NCBI RefSeq assembly: GCF_900111175.1
Contig: NZ_FOGI01000001.1
Coordinates: 248,001 to 312,000 of the forward strand
Origin: Actinokineospora terrae
GTDB taxonomy: Bacteria; Actinomycetota; Actinomycetes; Mycobacteriales; Pseudonocardiaceae
DNA: 64,000 nucleotides
Direction: 5' to 3'
In this document: piece after piece, positions 10,456-18,519 of the stretch
How positions within the stretch are numbered: position 1 is the first letter of the stretch
How the letters are laid out: each line of letters opens with the position of its first letter
The notes under the pieces: generated by a model
What the model was told of the DNA's origin: nothing
Database searches by the model: none
The model's input: only the letters and a program-made list of their open reading frames with translations
Made by a program: the position numbers and the translations under genes

Positions 10456-11046
10456 CTAGGCGCTGGTGATCCGGTCGAAGAAGGCCTCCAGGTGGGCCTT
10501 CTGCAGCTTGCGCGTCGAGTAGCGGGCACCGACCAGGCTCATCACGTTCGCGCCCGCGTGCAGCAGCACCAACTCGTCGACCAACTGCGCGTCCGGGACC
10601 GGGGTGCGGATGTCGCCCTCGGCGCGGGCCCGGCGGATGTGGTCGGTGAGCAGCCCGCGCCACGCCTTGAGGTGCACCAGGTAGCGGTCGTGCAGCCGCT
10701 TGTTCGACAGCGACATCTCCCAGAACGCGAGCAGGACTCGCCCCGCGGTCACCCGCTTGGTGTCCAGCGGCATGGTCACGCTGCACAGCGCGCGCAGCGC
10801 CTCGAGCCCCGACTGGCCCTCCGAGACGTCCACCTGGGTGTCCACCATCGTCAGCGCCCGCTCGAAGGTGGCCTCCACCAGCACGTCCTTGCTGGGGAAG
10901 TACCGCTTGAGCGCCCCGTTGGCGAACCCGGCGGCCTCGGCGATCTCGCGCATCGTGGCGGCTTCCAGGCCGCCCCGCATGATCAGGCCCCAGGTCACCT
11001 CCACGATGTGCGCGCGACGCTCGTCGTGGTCGATGACCTTGGGCAT
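10456..11046 (-). CDS. TetR family transcriptional regulator
   Basis: 196 residues. The N-terminal helix-turn-helix spans about residues 25-60 (MREIAEAAGFANGALKRYFP), followed by an all-helical ligand domain. ATG 11046 follows GAAGGAG at a good distance. Convergent to the reductase, and the only regulator in the catabolic cluster. A palindrome lies upstream of its own start. The ligand may be a pathway substrate (inference). Confidence 0.92.
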   Translation of the reverse strand: MPKVIDHDERRAHIVEVTWGLIMRGGLEAATMREIAEAAGFANGALKRYFPSKDVLVEATFERALTMVDTQVDVSEGQSGLEALRALCSVTMPLDTKRVTAGRVLLAFWEMSLSNKRLHDRYLVHLKAWRGLLTDHIRRARAEGDIRTPVPDAQLVDELVLLHAGANVMSLVGARYSTRKLQKAHLEAFFDRITSA

Positions 11047-11103
11047 CGTGCTCCTTCGGGTGTGTCGGCCGATCAGTCGCGGTAGTGTAACGGTCAACAG
11101 GTG

Positions 11104-11121
11104 GGATGTGCGCACACATCC
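11104..11121. promoter_or_regulatory. Candidate TetR autoregulatory operator
   Basis: Perfect inverted repeat GGATGTG-N4-CACATCC, 58 bp before the TetR start and just upstream of a minus-strand TACACT -10 (11089-11084). Its sequence differs from the palindrome in the reductase promoter. Confidence 0.5.
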
Positions 11122-11203
11122 GGGGGACTCGCGACGCTTTTCCGCCGACCGGGGGGTGGATCCGTCCACTGGGAACGTCCACGACCGGGGACGCACGAAC
11201 CGC

Positions 11204-11794
11204 TCACCCGCCGCAAGCCGCCGGGACGGTGACCCTGGCGGCCACATCGGCCTCCTTCACCACGATCCGCACCGGTGCGTACGCGGCCGGGTCGATGCCC
11301 CGGTACCCGTGCCGCACCACGCCGTCGTGCACCCGTTCGGACACCACCAGCACCAGGTCCGCGCCGGTGCGCGCCAACTCCCGGTACAGCGGCTCACCGG
11401 CCACCAACCGGCAGGCCAGGTTCACGTCCGCGCTCACCCACCCGGTCCTGGCCCGCAGCACCTCGCCCGAGTGCACCGCCACCCGCAGCCGGATCCGCGG
11501 CCCCGCCCCGGCGTTGTGCGCGCGCAACCCGGCGACCAGCGCCGGGACCAGCGGGTCCAGCAGGTCCACCTTGGACACCGACGGCGGCACCAGGATGATC
11601 ATCCCGTCGCCGCGGTCCTCGACCGCCAGCCGCCACCAGGCCACCCCGGCCCGGCGGAACGCCCGCCGGACCAGCCGCTGCAGCGCCGCCCGCGCCTGGA
11701 ACTGGGCCAGGTTCCCCCACCGCGACGACCCCACCATGTCCACGACCACGATGGACCGGTGCTCCGGCCGCACCCGCTCGACCACGTCGACCAC
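11204..11794 (-). CDS. Class III nucleotide cyclase-like domain protein
   Basis: 196 residues, a single domain with the fold signature of class III adenylate/guanylate cyclases: VVVDMVGSS near residue 17 (metal Asp19), EDRGDGMIIL near 59 (second Asp63), VAVHSGEV near 105 and VNLACRL near 124. Both metal-site Asp residues are kept. The substrate-selecting residues and the transition-state Arg are not obvious, so it may be a degenerate sensor-type domain. GTG 11794 follows GGAGGGAGA. No receiver, HAMP or membrane part is attached. Confidence 0.7.
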   Translation of the reverse strand: MVDVVERVRPEHRSIVVVDMVGSSRWGNLAQFQARAALQRLVRRAFRRAGVAWWRLAVEDRGDGMIILVPPSVSKVDLLDPLVPALVAGLRAHNAGAGPRIRLRVAVHSGEVLRARTGWVSADVNLACRLVAGEPLYRELARTGADLVLVVSERVHDGVVRHGYRGIDPAAYAPVRIVVKEADVAARVTVPAACGG

Positions 11795-11863
11795 TCTCCC
11801 TCCACACCACCGATGCTGACCGGGACGTGGCGGGCGGCGCGGCGATCTCCCTGAGAGGAACCC

Positions 11864-11894
11864 AAGAAAAGGGGCCGGTCGGATGACCGGCCCC
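11864..11894 (-). terminator. Intrinsic terminator of the cyclophilin gene
   Basis: On the minus strand a perfect 10-bp stem (GGGGCCGGTC with GACCGGCCCC, 11871-11894) is followed by TTTTCTT. It is about 105 bp past the cyclophilin stop and before the cyclase-like gene. Confidence 0.85.
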
Positions 11895-11970
11895 TCCGGG
11901 CGACACGCACGTCAGCCAGGCGCGACCCGGCCCGGCCACCGCCGAGCCGGGCTCGTCACCACCTGAATCG

Positions 11971-12018
11971 GGCTCAGCAGCCGCGTCCGACGCGGGCTCA
12001 GCAGTCGCGTCCGACGCG
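11971..12018. repeat. 24-bp tandem duplication at a gene end
   Basis: Positions 11971-11994 and 11995-12018 are identical except for one C/T change. The second copy encodes the final residues and stop of the cyclophilin gene; the first lies immediately after it. Confidence 0.9.
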
Positions 12019-12660
12019 CACGTCGTAGATGCGCACCGGCCGCTTCGGCGCCCCGTCAGTGGCCCCGTCCGGCGTGATCCCGGCCGCCACGATCCGGTCC
12101 AGCACCTCGATGCCCCGGGTCACGTGACCCAATACGGTGTATACGGGACTGATGTTGGCCACGGAGTGGACGATGAACCACTCGCTGCCGTTGGTGCCGG
12201 GCCCCTGGTTGCCCATCGCGATCGTCCCGCGCGGGTAGGTCTCCTTGCCGGTGACCTCGTCCGGGAACTTGTAGCCGGGGCCGCCTTCCTCGGCGCGGTA
12301 GATGTCACCGCACTGCAGGACGCCGAGGCGGGCGCTGTTGGTCAGCCGGAAGCACTGCGAGTCGTCGTAGAAGTCGGCTTTCGCCAGGTGCACCAGGTTC
12401 TGCACGGCGCAGGGCGCGTTGTCCCGGTCCAGCAGCAGATCGATGCGGCCGTAGTTGGTGCGGATGGTGACCTCGACGTCGCCGTGGGCCTTGACCCGCG
12501 CCTTGGGCACGGTCACGGGACGGGCGGCCGGGTTCTCCGGGGTGGGGGTGAACTGGCACTTCACGGTCCCACCGGCGAGGGCGGGGGAGGCGAGGGCGGG
12601 GACGGCGGGCAGGGTCGTGGCCGCCAGCGCCAGGGCAGCGACAACCAGGATTCGCTTCAT
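11998..12660 (-). CDS. Secreted cyclophilin-type peptidyl-prolyl isomerase
   Basis: 220 residues with a Sec signal peptide (MKRILVVAALALAATTLPAVPALAS). The cyclophilin core includes RTNYGRIDLLLD, YPRGTIAMGNQGPGTNGSEWFI and a C-terminal strand. The catalytic Arg is represented in the CFRLT stretch (QCFRLTNSARL). It would speed proline isomerisation of exported proteins. Four cysteines (C-Q-F near 37, A-P-C-A, Q-C-F, L-Q-C-G) plus the terminal Cys may form disulfides. Monocistronic with its own terminator. Confidence 0.93.
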   Translation of the reverse strand: MKRILVVAALALAATTLPAVPALASPALAGGTVKCQFTPTPENPAARPVTVPKARVKAHGDVEVTIRTNYGRIDLLLDRDNAPCAVQNLVHLAKADFYDDSQCFRLTNSARLGVLQCGDIYRAEEGGPGYKFPDEVTGKETYPRGTIAMGNQGPGTNGSEWFIVHSVANISPVYTVLGHVTRGIEVLDRIVAAGITPDGATDGAPKRPVRIYDVRVGRDC

Positions 12661-12710
12661 GCCCCGCACGCTAGCGGCCGGCGCAACCCCTGCCCGGTCT
12701 CGGAAACGGT

Positions 12711-13754
12711 TCAGCCGAGCCAGTGCGGGTCCGGGATCGCCTTGGACAGCACCGGCGCGACCTCGGACTGGAACAGCTCCAGCGTGGCCCGGTGCTGCGC
12801 GGGGGTCAGCCCGTCGCGGTCCGCGCTGATGTGCAAGACCTGGTGCCCGAACCGCTCGTGGTACCGCCCGACCTTGTCCACGACCTGCTCCGGCGAGCCC
12901 ACCAGCGCCGAACTGCGCTCGACGAAGTCCTCCAGCGTCGTGAACACCGGCTCCAACCCCAGTCGCAGCTGGAGGTTCTGCCTGGCCTCGAACACCGGCC
13001 GGTACACCGCCAGCGCCTCTTGCGAGGTCGGCGCCACGTAGAACCCGGCCGTGCCCGCGCCGACGATCGCCTTCGCCGGGTTGTGGCCGTAGTGCGCCCA
13101 CCGCTCCCGGTAGTACGAGATCAGCTCCGCGTACGGTTCGATCGGGTTGGTCACGTTCGCCGAGAACAGCGGGTCGCCCCACCTCGCGGCCAGGTCGACC
13201 GAGTCGCGGCTGGTCGCGCTGCCGTGCCACACCCGGATCGGCTGCTGCAACGGCTTCGGCCACACCTCGGCGTCGACCAGGTCCGGCCGGAACCGACCGG
13301 ACCAGGTGACCTTGTCCTCGCGCCACAGCCGCCGGAACAGCTCGTAGCCCTCGGCGTTGCGGTCCCACTGGTCCTCGGGCGTGACGTGGAACAGCTCGCG
13401 CTGCGCGCTCCCGTTGCCCTTGCCGATGATCAGCTCAAGCCTGCCGTCGGACAGGTTGTCCAGCGTCGCGTAGTCCTCGTAGGCGCGCACCGGGTCCAGC
13501 AAGCTCAACGTCGTGACCGCGGTGAACAGCCGGATCCGGGACGTGCGGGCGGCGATGGTGCTCAGCACCACCGGCGGCGACGACGAGATGAACGGCCGCT
13601 CGTGCCGCTCGCCGACGCCGTAGCCGTCGAACCCCAGTTCCTCGGCCAGCACCGCGGTGTCGACGACCTCGCGGAACCGGTCGCGCGCGCTGAGCTGGAT
13701 GCCGGTGACCGGGTCCGCGGTGTAGGTGATCAGCGTGATCAGCAGGAACTTCAC
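12711..13754 (-). CDS. LLM class flavin-dependent oxidoreductase (third of three)
   Basis: 347 residues, bacterial luciferase-like TIM barrel that uses FMNH2 or F420. Recognisable stretches are GYGVGERHERPF near residue 42, IGKGNGSAQRELF near 106 and PIRVWHGSATSRDSVDLAARWGDPLF near 170. GTG 13754 overlaps the upstream LLM stop by 4 bp, so it is coupled. Homologues oxidise small organic or sulfur-containing substrates; the substrate is unknown. Confidence 0.88.
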   Translation of the reverse strand: MKFLLITLITYTADPVTGIQLSARDRFREVVDTAVLAEELGFDGYGVGERHERPFISSSPPVVLSTIAARTSRIRLFTAVTTLSLLDPVRAYEDYATLDNLSDGRLELIIGKGNGSAQRELFHVTPEDQWDRNAEGYELFRRLWREDKVTWSGRFRPDLVDAEVWPKPLQQPIRVWHGSATSRDSVDLAARWGDPLFSANVTNPIEPYAELISYYRERWAHYGHNPAKAIVGAGTAGFYVAPTSQEALAVYRPVFEARQNLQLRLGLEPVFTTLEDFVERSSALVGSPEQVVDKVGRYHERFGHQVLHISADRDGLTPAQHRATLELFQSEVAPVLSKAIPDPHWLG

Positions 13755-15094
13755 AGCGGGTCCAGTCCCAGGTGCTCGCGCAGCGTCGTCCCGGTGTACT
13801 CCTCGCGGAACACGCCCCACTCCTGCAATAGCGGCACGACCGTGTCGGCGAACTCGTCGAGCCCGCCCGGGGTCACGTGCGGCACCAGGATGAACCCGTC
13901 GCTCGCGTCGGCCTGCACCAGCTCGTTGATCCGCGCCGCGATGGTGGCCGCCGAGCCGATGAACGTCTGCCGCCCGCCGACCTGGATGATCACGTCCCGG
14001 ATGGAGAGGTTCTTCGCCTCGGCCAGCGCCCGGTACTCGCGTGCGGTGGCCACCGGGTCGCGGTGCATCCGCACGCTCGCCCGGCCCTTGGCGATGGTGT
14101 TCTCGCCGACGACCGGGTCGAAGTCCGGCAGCGGCCCGTCCGGGTCGTAGCCGGACAGGTCGGCGTTCCACAGCTGTTCGAGCAGCTTGATCGCGGTCTG
14201 CCCGCTGACCTGCTGGCGGCGCACCACCACGGCCCGCTCCTGGGCGTCGGCGTCGGTGTCGCCGAGCACGAAGGTCGCCGCGGGCAGCACCACCAGCTGG
14301 TCGTGCCGCCGCCCGTACTTGGCCAGCCGCCCCTTCACGTCCGCGTAGAACGCCTGCCCCGCCTCCAGCGTGCCGTGCCTGCTGAAGATCGCGTCGGCCG
14401 AGGCGGCGGCGAACTCGCGGCCACCGTCGGAGTCACCGGCCTGCAGCACCACCGGCCTGCCCTGCGGCGACCGCGGCACGGAGAACCGGCCCGAGATGTC
14501 GAAGTGGTCGTCCTTGTGCTGGAACGACCCCGCCGCCGCGTCCCGCAGGTACACCCCGGTGGCGGCGTCGGCGGCGATCTCGTCGCCGCGCCAGCTGTCG
14601 AACAGCTCCAGCGCGGTGTCCAGGAACGTCTGCGCCCGGGTGTAGCGCTCGTCCTGCGGCAGGAACCCGCCGCGGCGGAAGTTCTCGCCGGTGAACGCGT
14701 CCCAGGAGGTCACCACGTTCCACGCGGCCCGACCGGCCGAGAGGTGGTCGAGCGAGGCGAACTGGCGGGCCACCTCGTAGGGCTCGTTGAACGTCGAGTT
14801 GATCGTCCCGGCCAGCCCGAGCCGCTCGGTCACCGCGGCCAGCGCGGCCAGCACGGTGAACGTGTCCGGCCGCCCGACCACGTCCAGGTCGTAGATCTCG
14901 CCGCCCTGCTCGCGCAACCGCAGGCCCTCGGCGAGGAAGAAGAAGTCGAACTTGGCCCGCTCCGCGGTCTGCGCCAGCCGCACGAAGGACTCGAACTCGA
15001 TGTGGCTGCCCGCCTCCGGGTCGCTCCACACCGTCGTGTTGTTCACCCCGGGGAAGTGCGCGGCGAGGTGGATCTGCTTGACCGGCTTGCTCAT
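13751..15094 (-). CDS. NtaA/DszA-type FMN-dependent monooxygenase
   Basis: 447 residues, the long form of the luciferase-like family typified by nitrilotriacetate monooxygenase A, DszA and SnaA. Key stretches are FDFFFLAEGL near 49, GLAGTINSTFNEPYEVARQFASLDHLSAGRAAWN (long family block) and DDHFDISGRFSVPRSPQGRPV. Such enzymes need a separate flavin reductase, which is not in this operon. ATG 15094 follows GAGGAGG. Stop overlaps the next gene (GTGA) and its start is 13 bp after the first LLM gene. Confidence 0.92.
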   Translation of the reverse strand: MSKPVKQIHLAAHFPGVNNTTVWSDPEAGSHIEFESFVRLAQTAERAKFDFFFLAEGLRLREQGGEIYDLDVVGRPDTFTVLAALAAVTERLGLAGTINSTFNEPYEVARQFASLDHLSAGRAAWNVVTSWDAFTGENFRRGGFLPQDERYTRAQTFLDTALELFDSWRGDEIAADAATGVYLRDAAAGSFQHKDDHFDISGRFSVPRSPQGRPVVLQAGDSDGGREFAAASADAIFSRHGTLEAGQAFYADVKGRLAKYGRRHDQLVVLPAATFVLGDTDADAQERAVVVRRQQVSGQTAIKLLEQLWNADLSGYDPDGPLPDFDPVVGENTIAKGRASVRMHRDPVATAREYRALAEAKNLSIRDVIIQVGGRQTFIGSAATIAARINELVQADASDGFILVPHVTPGGLDEFADTVVPLLQEWGVFREEYTGTTLREHLGLDPL

Positions 15095-15107
15095 CTGCTC
15101 GTCCTCC

Positions 15108-16304
15108 TCAGACTGCCGCGTAGCGGTTGGCGGGCCTGCCCAGCCCCAGCAACCCGCGCAGGGTCTTGGCCTCGTACTCGGAGCGGAACGCGCCCCTCGA
15201 CCGCAGCTCCGGCACGAGTCCACCGGTGATCGCGGTCAGGTCGTGCGGCAGCGCCGCGGGCCGCAGCCGGAAACCGGAGAGCCCGGCGGCGTGCTGGTCG
15301 AGCAGGTCGTCGGCCAGCTCGGCGGGGGTGCCGACGAAGATCCGGGTGTCCGAGGCGTACTCGGCGCCCGCGAGGTCGTCGAGCCGCGCCTTGTGCTCCC
15401 TGGCCGCCGCGGCCGTCTCACCGAGGAACACCACCAGGTCGCCGAACACGTGCAGCGTCTCGCTTTCCCGACCGGCGTTCGCCTGCTCCTGGCGCACCAC
15501 GGCCAGCGTCTCGGCGGCCTCGGCGCGGTCGTTCGGCGTGATGTAGACGACGTCGGCCGAGCGCGCGGCCAGCCGGTACGGGATCACCGCGTGCGCCAAC
15601 GAGGTCACCACCGGCTGCCCCTGCGGCGGCCGCGGCGTGATCGACGGCCCCTTGACCGAGAACCACTTGCCCTCGAAGTCGATGTAGTGCAGCTTGTCGC
15701 GGTCGACGAACCGGCCGGTCGCCGCGTCGCGGATCTCCGCGTCGTCCTCCCAGCTGTCCCACAGCCGCCGCAGCACCTCGACGTAGTCCGCGGTCTCGTC
15801 GAACAGCTCCGACACCGGGCTGACCAGGTCGCCGTCGTGGGCGTCGTCGAGGTCGACCGCGCCGATCTCGCGCCTGCCGAAGAGCCGGTTCTCCTCCTCC
15901 GTCCAAGCGACCCGCACCCGCACCCCGGCGCGGCCGGAGCTGACGTAGTCGAGGGTGGCGATCGCCTTGGACAGGTGGAACGGCTCGGTGTGGGTGACCA
16001 CCGCGGTCGGCACGATGCCGATCCCCGAGGTCAGCGGCGCCACCCTGGCCGCGACCAGCACCGCGTCCAGGTGCCCGACGACCCGGTCGGTGCCGTCCCC
16101 GCCCGGGTTGAACGCGTCGGTCCTGGGCCCGAGCGTGTCCTCGATGGTGACGAAGTCCAGCCGCGCCGCCTCCGCCGCGCGCACCAGGTCGACCCAGTAC
16201 CCCGCGGTGAGCAACTCGCCGGGACGGGCGTCCGCCGCCCGCCACGCCGCGGGGTGCCAGCCCGCGCCGTCCAACGCCACCGCCAGATGTGGTCCGGTTG
16301 TCAC
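15108..16304 (-). CDS. LLM class flavin-dependent monooxygenase (first of three)
   Basis: 398 residues. Luciferase-like signs are LDFVTIEDTLGPR near 49, TSGIGIVPTAVVTHTEPFHLSKAIATLDYVSSGR and HYIDFEGKWFSVKGPSITPRPPQGQPVV near 190. It resembles NtaA/SnaA-type enzymes but is shorter than the next gene. GTG 16304 follows GGGAG; the in-frame extension to 16427 lacks family sequence. Opens the three-gene LLM operon. No transporter or flavin reductase is encoded with them. Confidence 0.88.
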   Translation of the reverse strand: MTTGPHLAVALDGAGWHPAAWRAADARPGELLTAGYWVDLVRAAEAARLDFVTIEDTLGPRTDAFNPGGDGTDRVVGHLDAVLVAARVAPLTSGIGIVPTAVVTHTEPFHLSKAIATLDYVSSGRAGVRVRVAWTEEENRLFGRREIGAVDLDDAHDGDLVSPVSELFDETADYVEVLRRLWDSWEDDAEIRDAATGRFVDRDKLHYIDFEGKWFSVKGPSITPRPPQGQPVVTSLAHAVIPYRLAARSADVVYITPNDRAEAAETLAVVRQEQANAGRESETLHVFGDLVVFLGETAAAAREHKARLDDLAGAEYASDTRIFVGTPAELADDLLDQHAAGLSGFRLRPAALPHDLTAITGGLVPELRSRGAFRSEYEAKTLRGLLGLGRPANRYAAV

Positions 16305-16446
16305 CGGCGGCTCCCTTCCCTCGTGATCGTCCCGAACCGGATTGTGCGCCGCACGAGCGCACCGGGGCAGGGACGGCCACGGGGTGGGAATCCGACCTGG
16401 GCCGGGAATAAACCGCCAGTGCGCCACCCCGCGCAGGCGGCGCGAG

Positions 16447-16473
16447 TGCCGACCCGGCCCCGCCGAGTCGGCA
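16447..16473 (-). terminator. Hairpin after the small hypothetical gene
   Basis: TGCCGAC (16447-16453) pairs with GTCGGCA (16467-16473) about 40 bp after the stop of the 16,511-16,891 gene. The rest of the 206-bp gap is the leader of the LLM operon. Confidence 0.5.
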
Positions 16474-16510
16474 ACGGTGCCGGGCGGGGACGAGGGGGCG
16501 GGAGGAAGTG

Positions 16511-16891
16511 CTACAGCGAGAGACCGGCGTACAGGTAGGCGCCGGTGTTCGGGTCGGCCACCAGCAGCACGGCCTCACCCTGGCGCGGCACGGTGATCCT
16601 GGGCACCACGGTGCGCAGCGGCACCGGTCGCCGCGGCCCGGCCTCCAGCCGTACCAGCAGGTCGACCACCGGGTCGCTGTCGACCACGTGCCCGGTGGCG
16701 GTGACCGACTCGACCCGGGCCCTGGTCGCCTGCGCGCCCATGGCCAGCAGGTGCTGGGCGGTGGCGGGCAGCGACGCCGACGCGCTCAGCGCCGCTTGCG
16801 CGCCCGCGACCGAAACCCTTGCCGCACCGGTGTTCGGCTGCCGTTCACCCGCGTGTCGCCCGAACTTGCGCTCCCGGCCGAACAACCCCAT
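16511..16891 (-). CDS. Hypothetical protein, 126 residues
   Basis: Not recognised. A basic N-terminus (MGLFGRERKFGRHAGERQ) is followed by an Ala-rich helical part and a C-terminal half rich in beta strands (DLLVRLEAGPRR near 77, VPRITVPRQGEAVLLVADPNTGAYLY near 97), which looks like a small beta barrel. No signal peptide or membrane segment. ATG 16891 follows GGAGGGG. Likely a real gene from start signal, length and strand bias. Confidence 0.7.
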   Translation of the reverse strand: MGLFGRERKFGRHAGERQPNTGAARVSVAGAQAALSASASLPATAQHLLAMGAQATRARVESVTATGHVVDSDPVVDLLVRLEAGPRRPVPLRTVVPRITVPRQGEAVLLVADPNTGAYLYAGLSL

Positions 16892-16995
16892 CCGAAGCCC
16901 CTCCCCGAGCCGTGCGTGGTCCGGACAACCAGCACTCAAGACTGTCCGAAGTGTACGGCCGGGCGCGGATGGGGCCGCCGCCGGGCGCCGCGGGG

Positions 16996-17538
16996 TCAGC
17001 CCGCCATCGCCATCGCCCGCTGCCTGGCCCGGTGCCGGACCGCGTTGACCCGGTTGGCGCACCTGGTGGTGCAGAACTGCCGGTTGCCGCCCTTGGAGAT
17101 GTCGATGAACACCACCGCGCAGCGGTCGTCGGCGCAGCGGCCGAGGCGGTGCCCGCCCTCGTCGCAGAGCACGTAGGCGAGCCCGGTCGCGGTGACCGCG
17201 CGGACGCGGTTGACCACGCCCTCGCCCTCGCCGTGGTAGTGCAGGTGCGGTGGCTGGTTGTCGTGGGTGGAGATCATCGGTCGGCTGGCCGCCTGCTGCA
17301 GCAGCGCGTTGATCACGTCGACCCGGCGCTGCTGGGACATCTCGCCGAAGGCGGCGTCCAGCTGCTGGGTCCACTGCATGATCCGCGCGGCCTCGGGGCC
17401 CGCGGGTTCGGGGAGGGTGGGGGCGTGGCGGTGGATGACGGCGGCCACCTGCTCGCGGTCGAAGGTGCCGCCCCGGCCGAGGTTGACCAGGTCCGCGGCC
17501 ATCGCCGCGGCCGCTCCGCCATAAGTGTTGAAGCGCAT
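16996..17538 (-). CDS. CGNR zinc-finger / ABATE domain regulator
   Basis: 180 residues. The N-terminal ABATE-like helical domain (FNTYGGAAAAMAADLVN) is a putative ligand-sensing part. The C-terminal zinc finger has Cys135, Cys140, Cys156 and Cys160, and the signature reads CANR instead of CGNR. These proteins are putative DNA-binding regulators. ATG 17538 has no good ribosome site. A TTGCCA-N18-AGTAAT promoter lies just upstream and may give a leaderless transcript. Divergent from the EamA exporter, its likely target (inference). Confidence 0.88.
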   Translation of the reverse strand: MRFNTYGGAAAAMAADLVNLGRGGTFDREQVAAVIHRHAPTLPEPAGPEAARIMQWTQQLDAAFGEMSQQRRVDVINALLQQAASRPMISTHDNQPPHLHYHGEGEGVVNRVRAVTATGLAYVLCDEGGHRLGRCADDRCAVVFIDISKGGNRQFCTTRCANRVNAVRHRARQRAMAMAG

Positions 17539-17661
17539 ATTGCCATTACTCCACACTCCCGGTGTGTTTGGCAATGACCAACCCGGTGCCGACCTCCCGG
17601 CCTTGCCCGTTGCGCCGAGCGCCCCACGCCGGTCGGCCCCGCGCGCCGGGGGGCGCCGGGG

Positions 17662-18519
17662 ATGAGCCGGGCGCCGACCCCGGGCGCGGCCAACCCGCTG
17701 GTGCTGGTGGCCGTGCAGATGCTCAGCCTGCAGGTGGGCGCCGCCGTCGCGGTGGGCCTGATGGCGCACGTCGGCATCGTCGGCGCCGCCTTCGCCAGGG
17801 TCGCGCTGGCCTGCGCGGTGGTCGGCCTGCTGCTGCGGCCCCGCCCGCGCGTCGCCGACCGCCGCTCGCTGCTGCTGGCCACCGCGCTCGGCGTGGTGAT
17901 CGCGGTGATGAACACCGCCTACTTCGGCGCCGTCGTCCACTTGGGACTCGGGCTGGCCACCACCATCGAGTTCCTCGGGCCGTTCCTGGTCGGCCTCGTC
18001 TCGGCCAGGCAGGCCGCCGACCTGCTGTGGTCGATGGTCGCCGCCGCCGGGGTGGTGCTGATCGCGGGCGTGGGGGAGGTCAGCGGCACCGGGCTCGCGC
18101 TCGGGCTGCTCGCCGCGGGCTGCCGGGCGGGCTACATCGTGCTGACCCGCGCGGTCGGCGACCTGTTCGACGGCGCGTCCGGGCTGTTCGTGGCGCTGCT
18201 GGTGGGAACCGTGGTGGCCGCGCCGTTCGCGGTGGGCACCTTCCCCGGCTTCGGCGACGTCGGGGTGCTCGGGCTCGCGGCCGCGGTGGCGGTGCTGTCC
18301 TCGGCCGTGCCGTACCTGTGCGACATGGCGTCGCTGCGCAAGCTGCGCACGTCGTCGTTCAGCGTGCTGCTGGCGCTGTCACCGGCGGTGAGCGCGCTCG
18401 CGGGCCTGGTGCTGCTCGGGCAGGACCTCTCCCCGCCGCAGTGGTGCGGGGTGGGCGCGGTCGTGCTGGCGGGGGCCGCGAGCGTGCTCACCGCGCCGCG
18501 CGTCGAGGAGACCGGCTGA
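17662..18519 (+). CDS. EamA/RhtA-like drug-metabolite transporter
   Basis: 285 residues with ten predicted transmembrane segments in two EamA halves. The sequence around AAFARVALACAVVGLLLRPRPRV and TTIEFLGPFLVGLVSARQ resembles RhtA-type amino-acid and small-molecule exporters. ATG 17662 follows GGGG. Its last 141 bp overlap the end of the convergent LysR reading frame. Confidence 0.9.
   Translation: MSRAPTPGAANPLVLVAVQMLSLQVGAAVAVGLMAHVGIVGAAFARVALACAVVGLLLRPRPRVADRRSLLLATALGVVIAVMNTAYFGAVVHLGLGLATTIEFLGPFLVGLVSARQAADLLWSMVAAAGVVLIAGVGEVSGTGLALGLLAAGCRAGYIVLTRAVGDLFDGASGLFVALLVGTVVAAPFAVGTFPGFGDVGVLGLAAAVAVLSSAVPYLCDMASLRKLRTSSFSVLLALSPAVSALAGLVLLGQDLSPPQWCGVGAVVLAGAASVLTAPRVEETG

Noticed and set aside
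16305..16510. Riboswitch before the LLM operon
   Set aside because: Hairpins are present but no conserved SAM, cobalamin or FMN core could be recognised.
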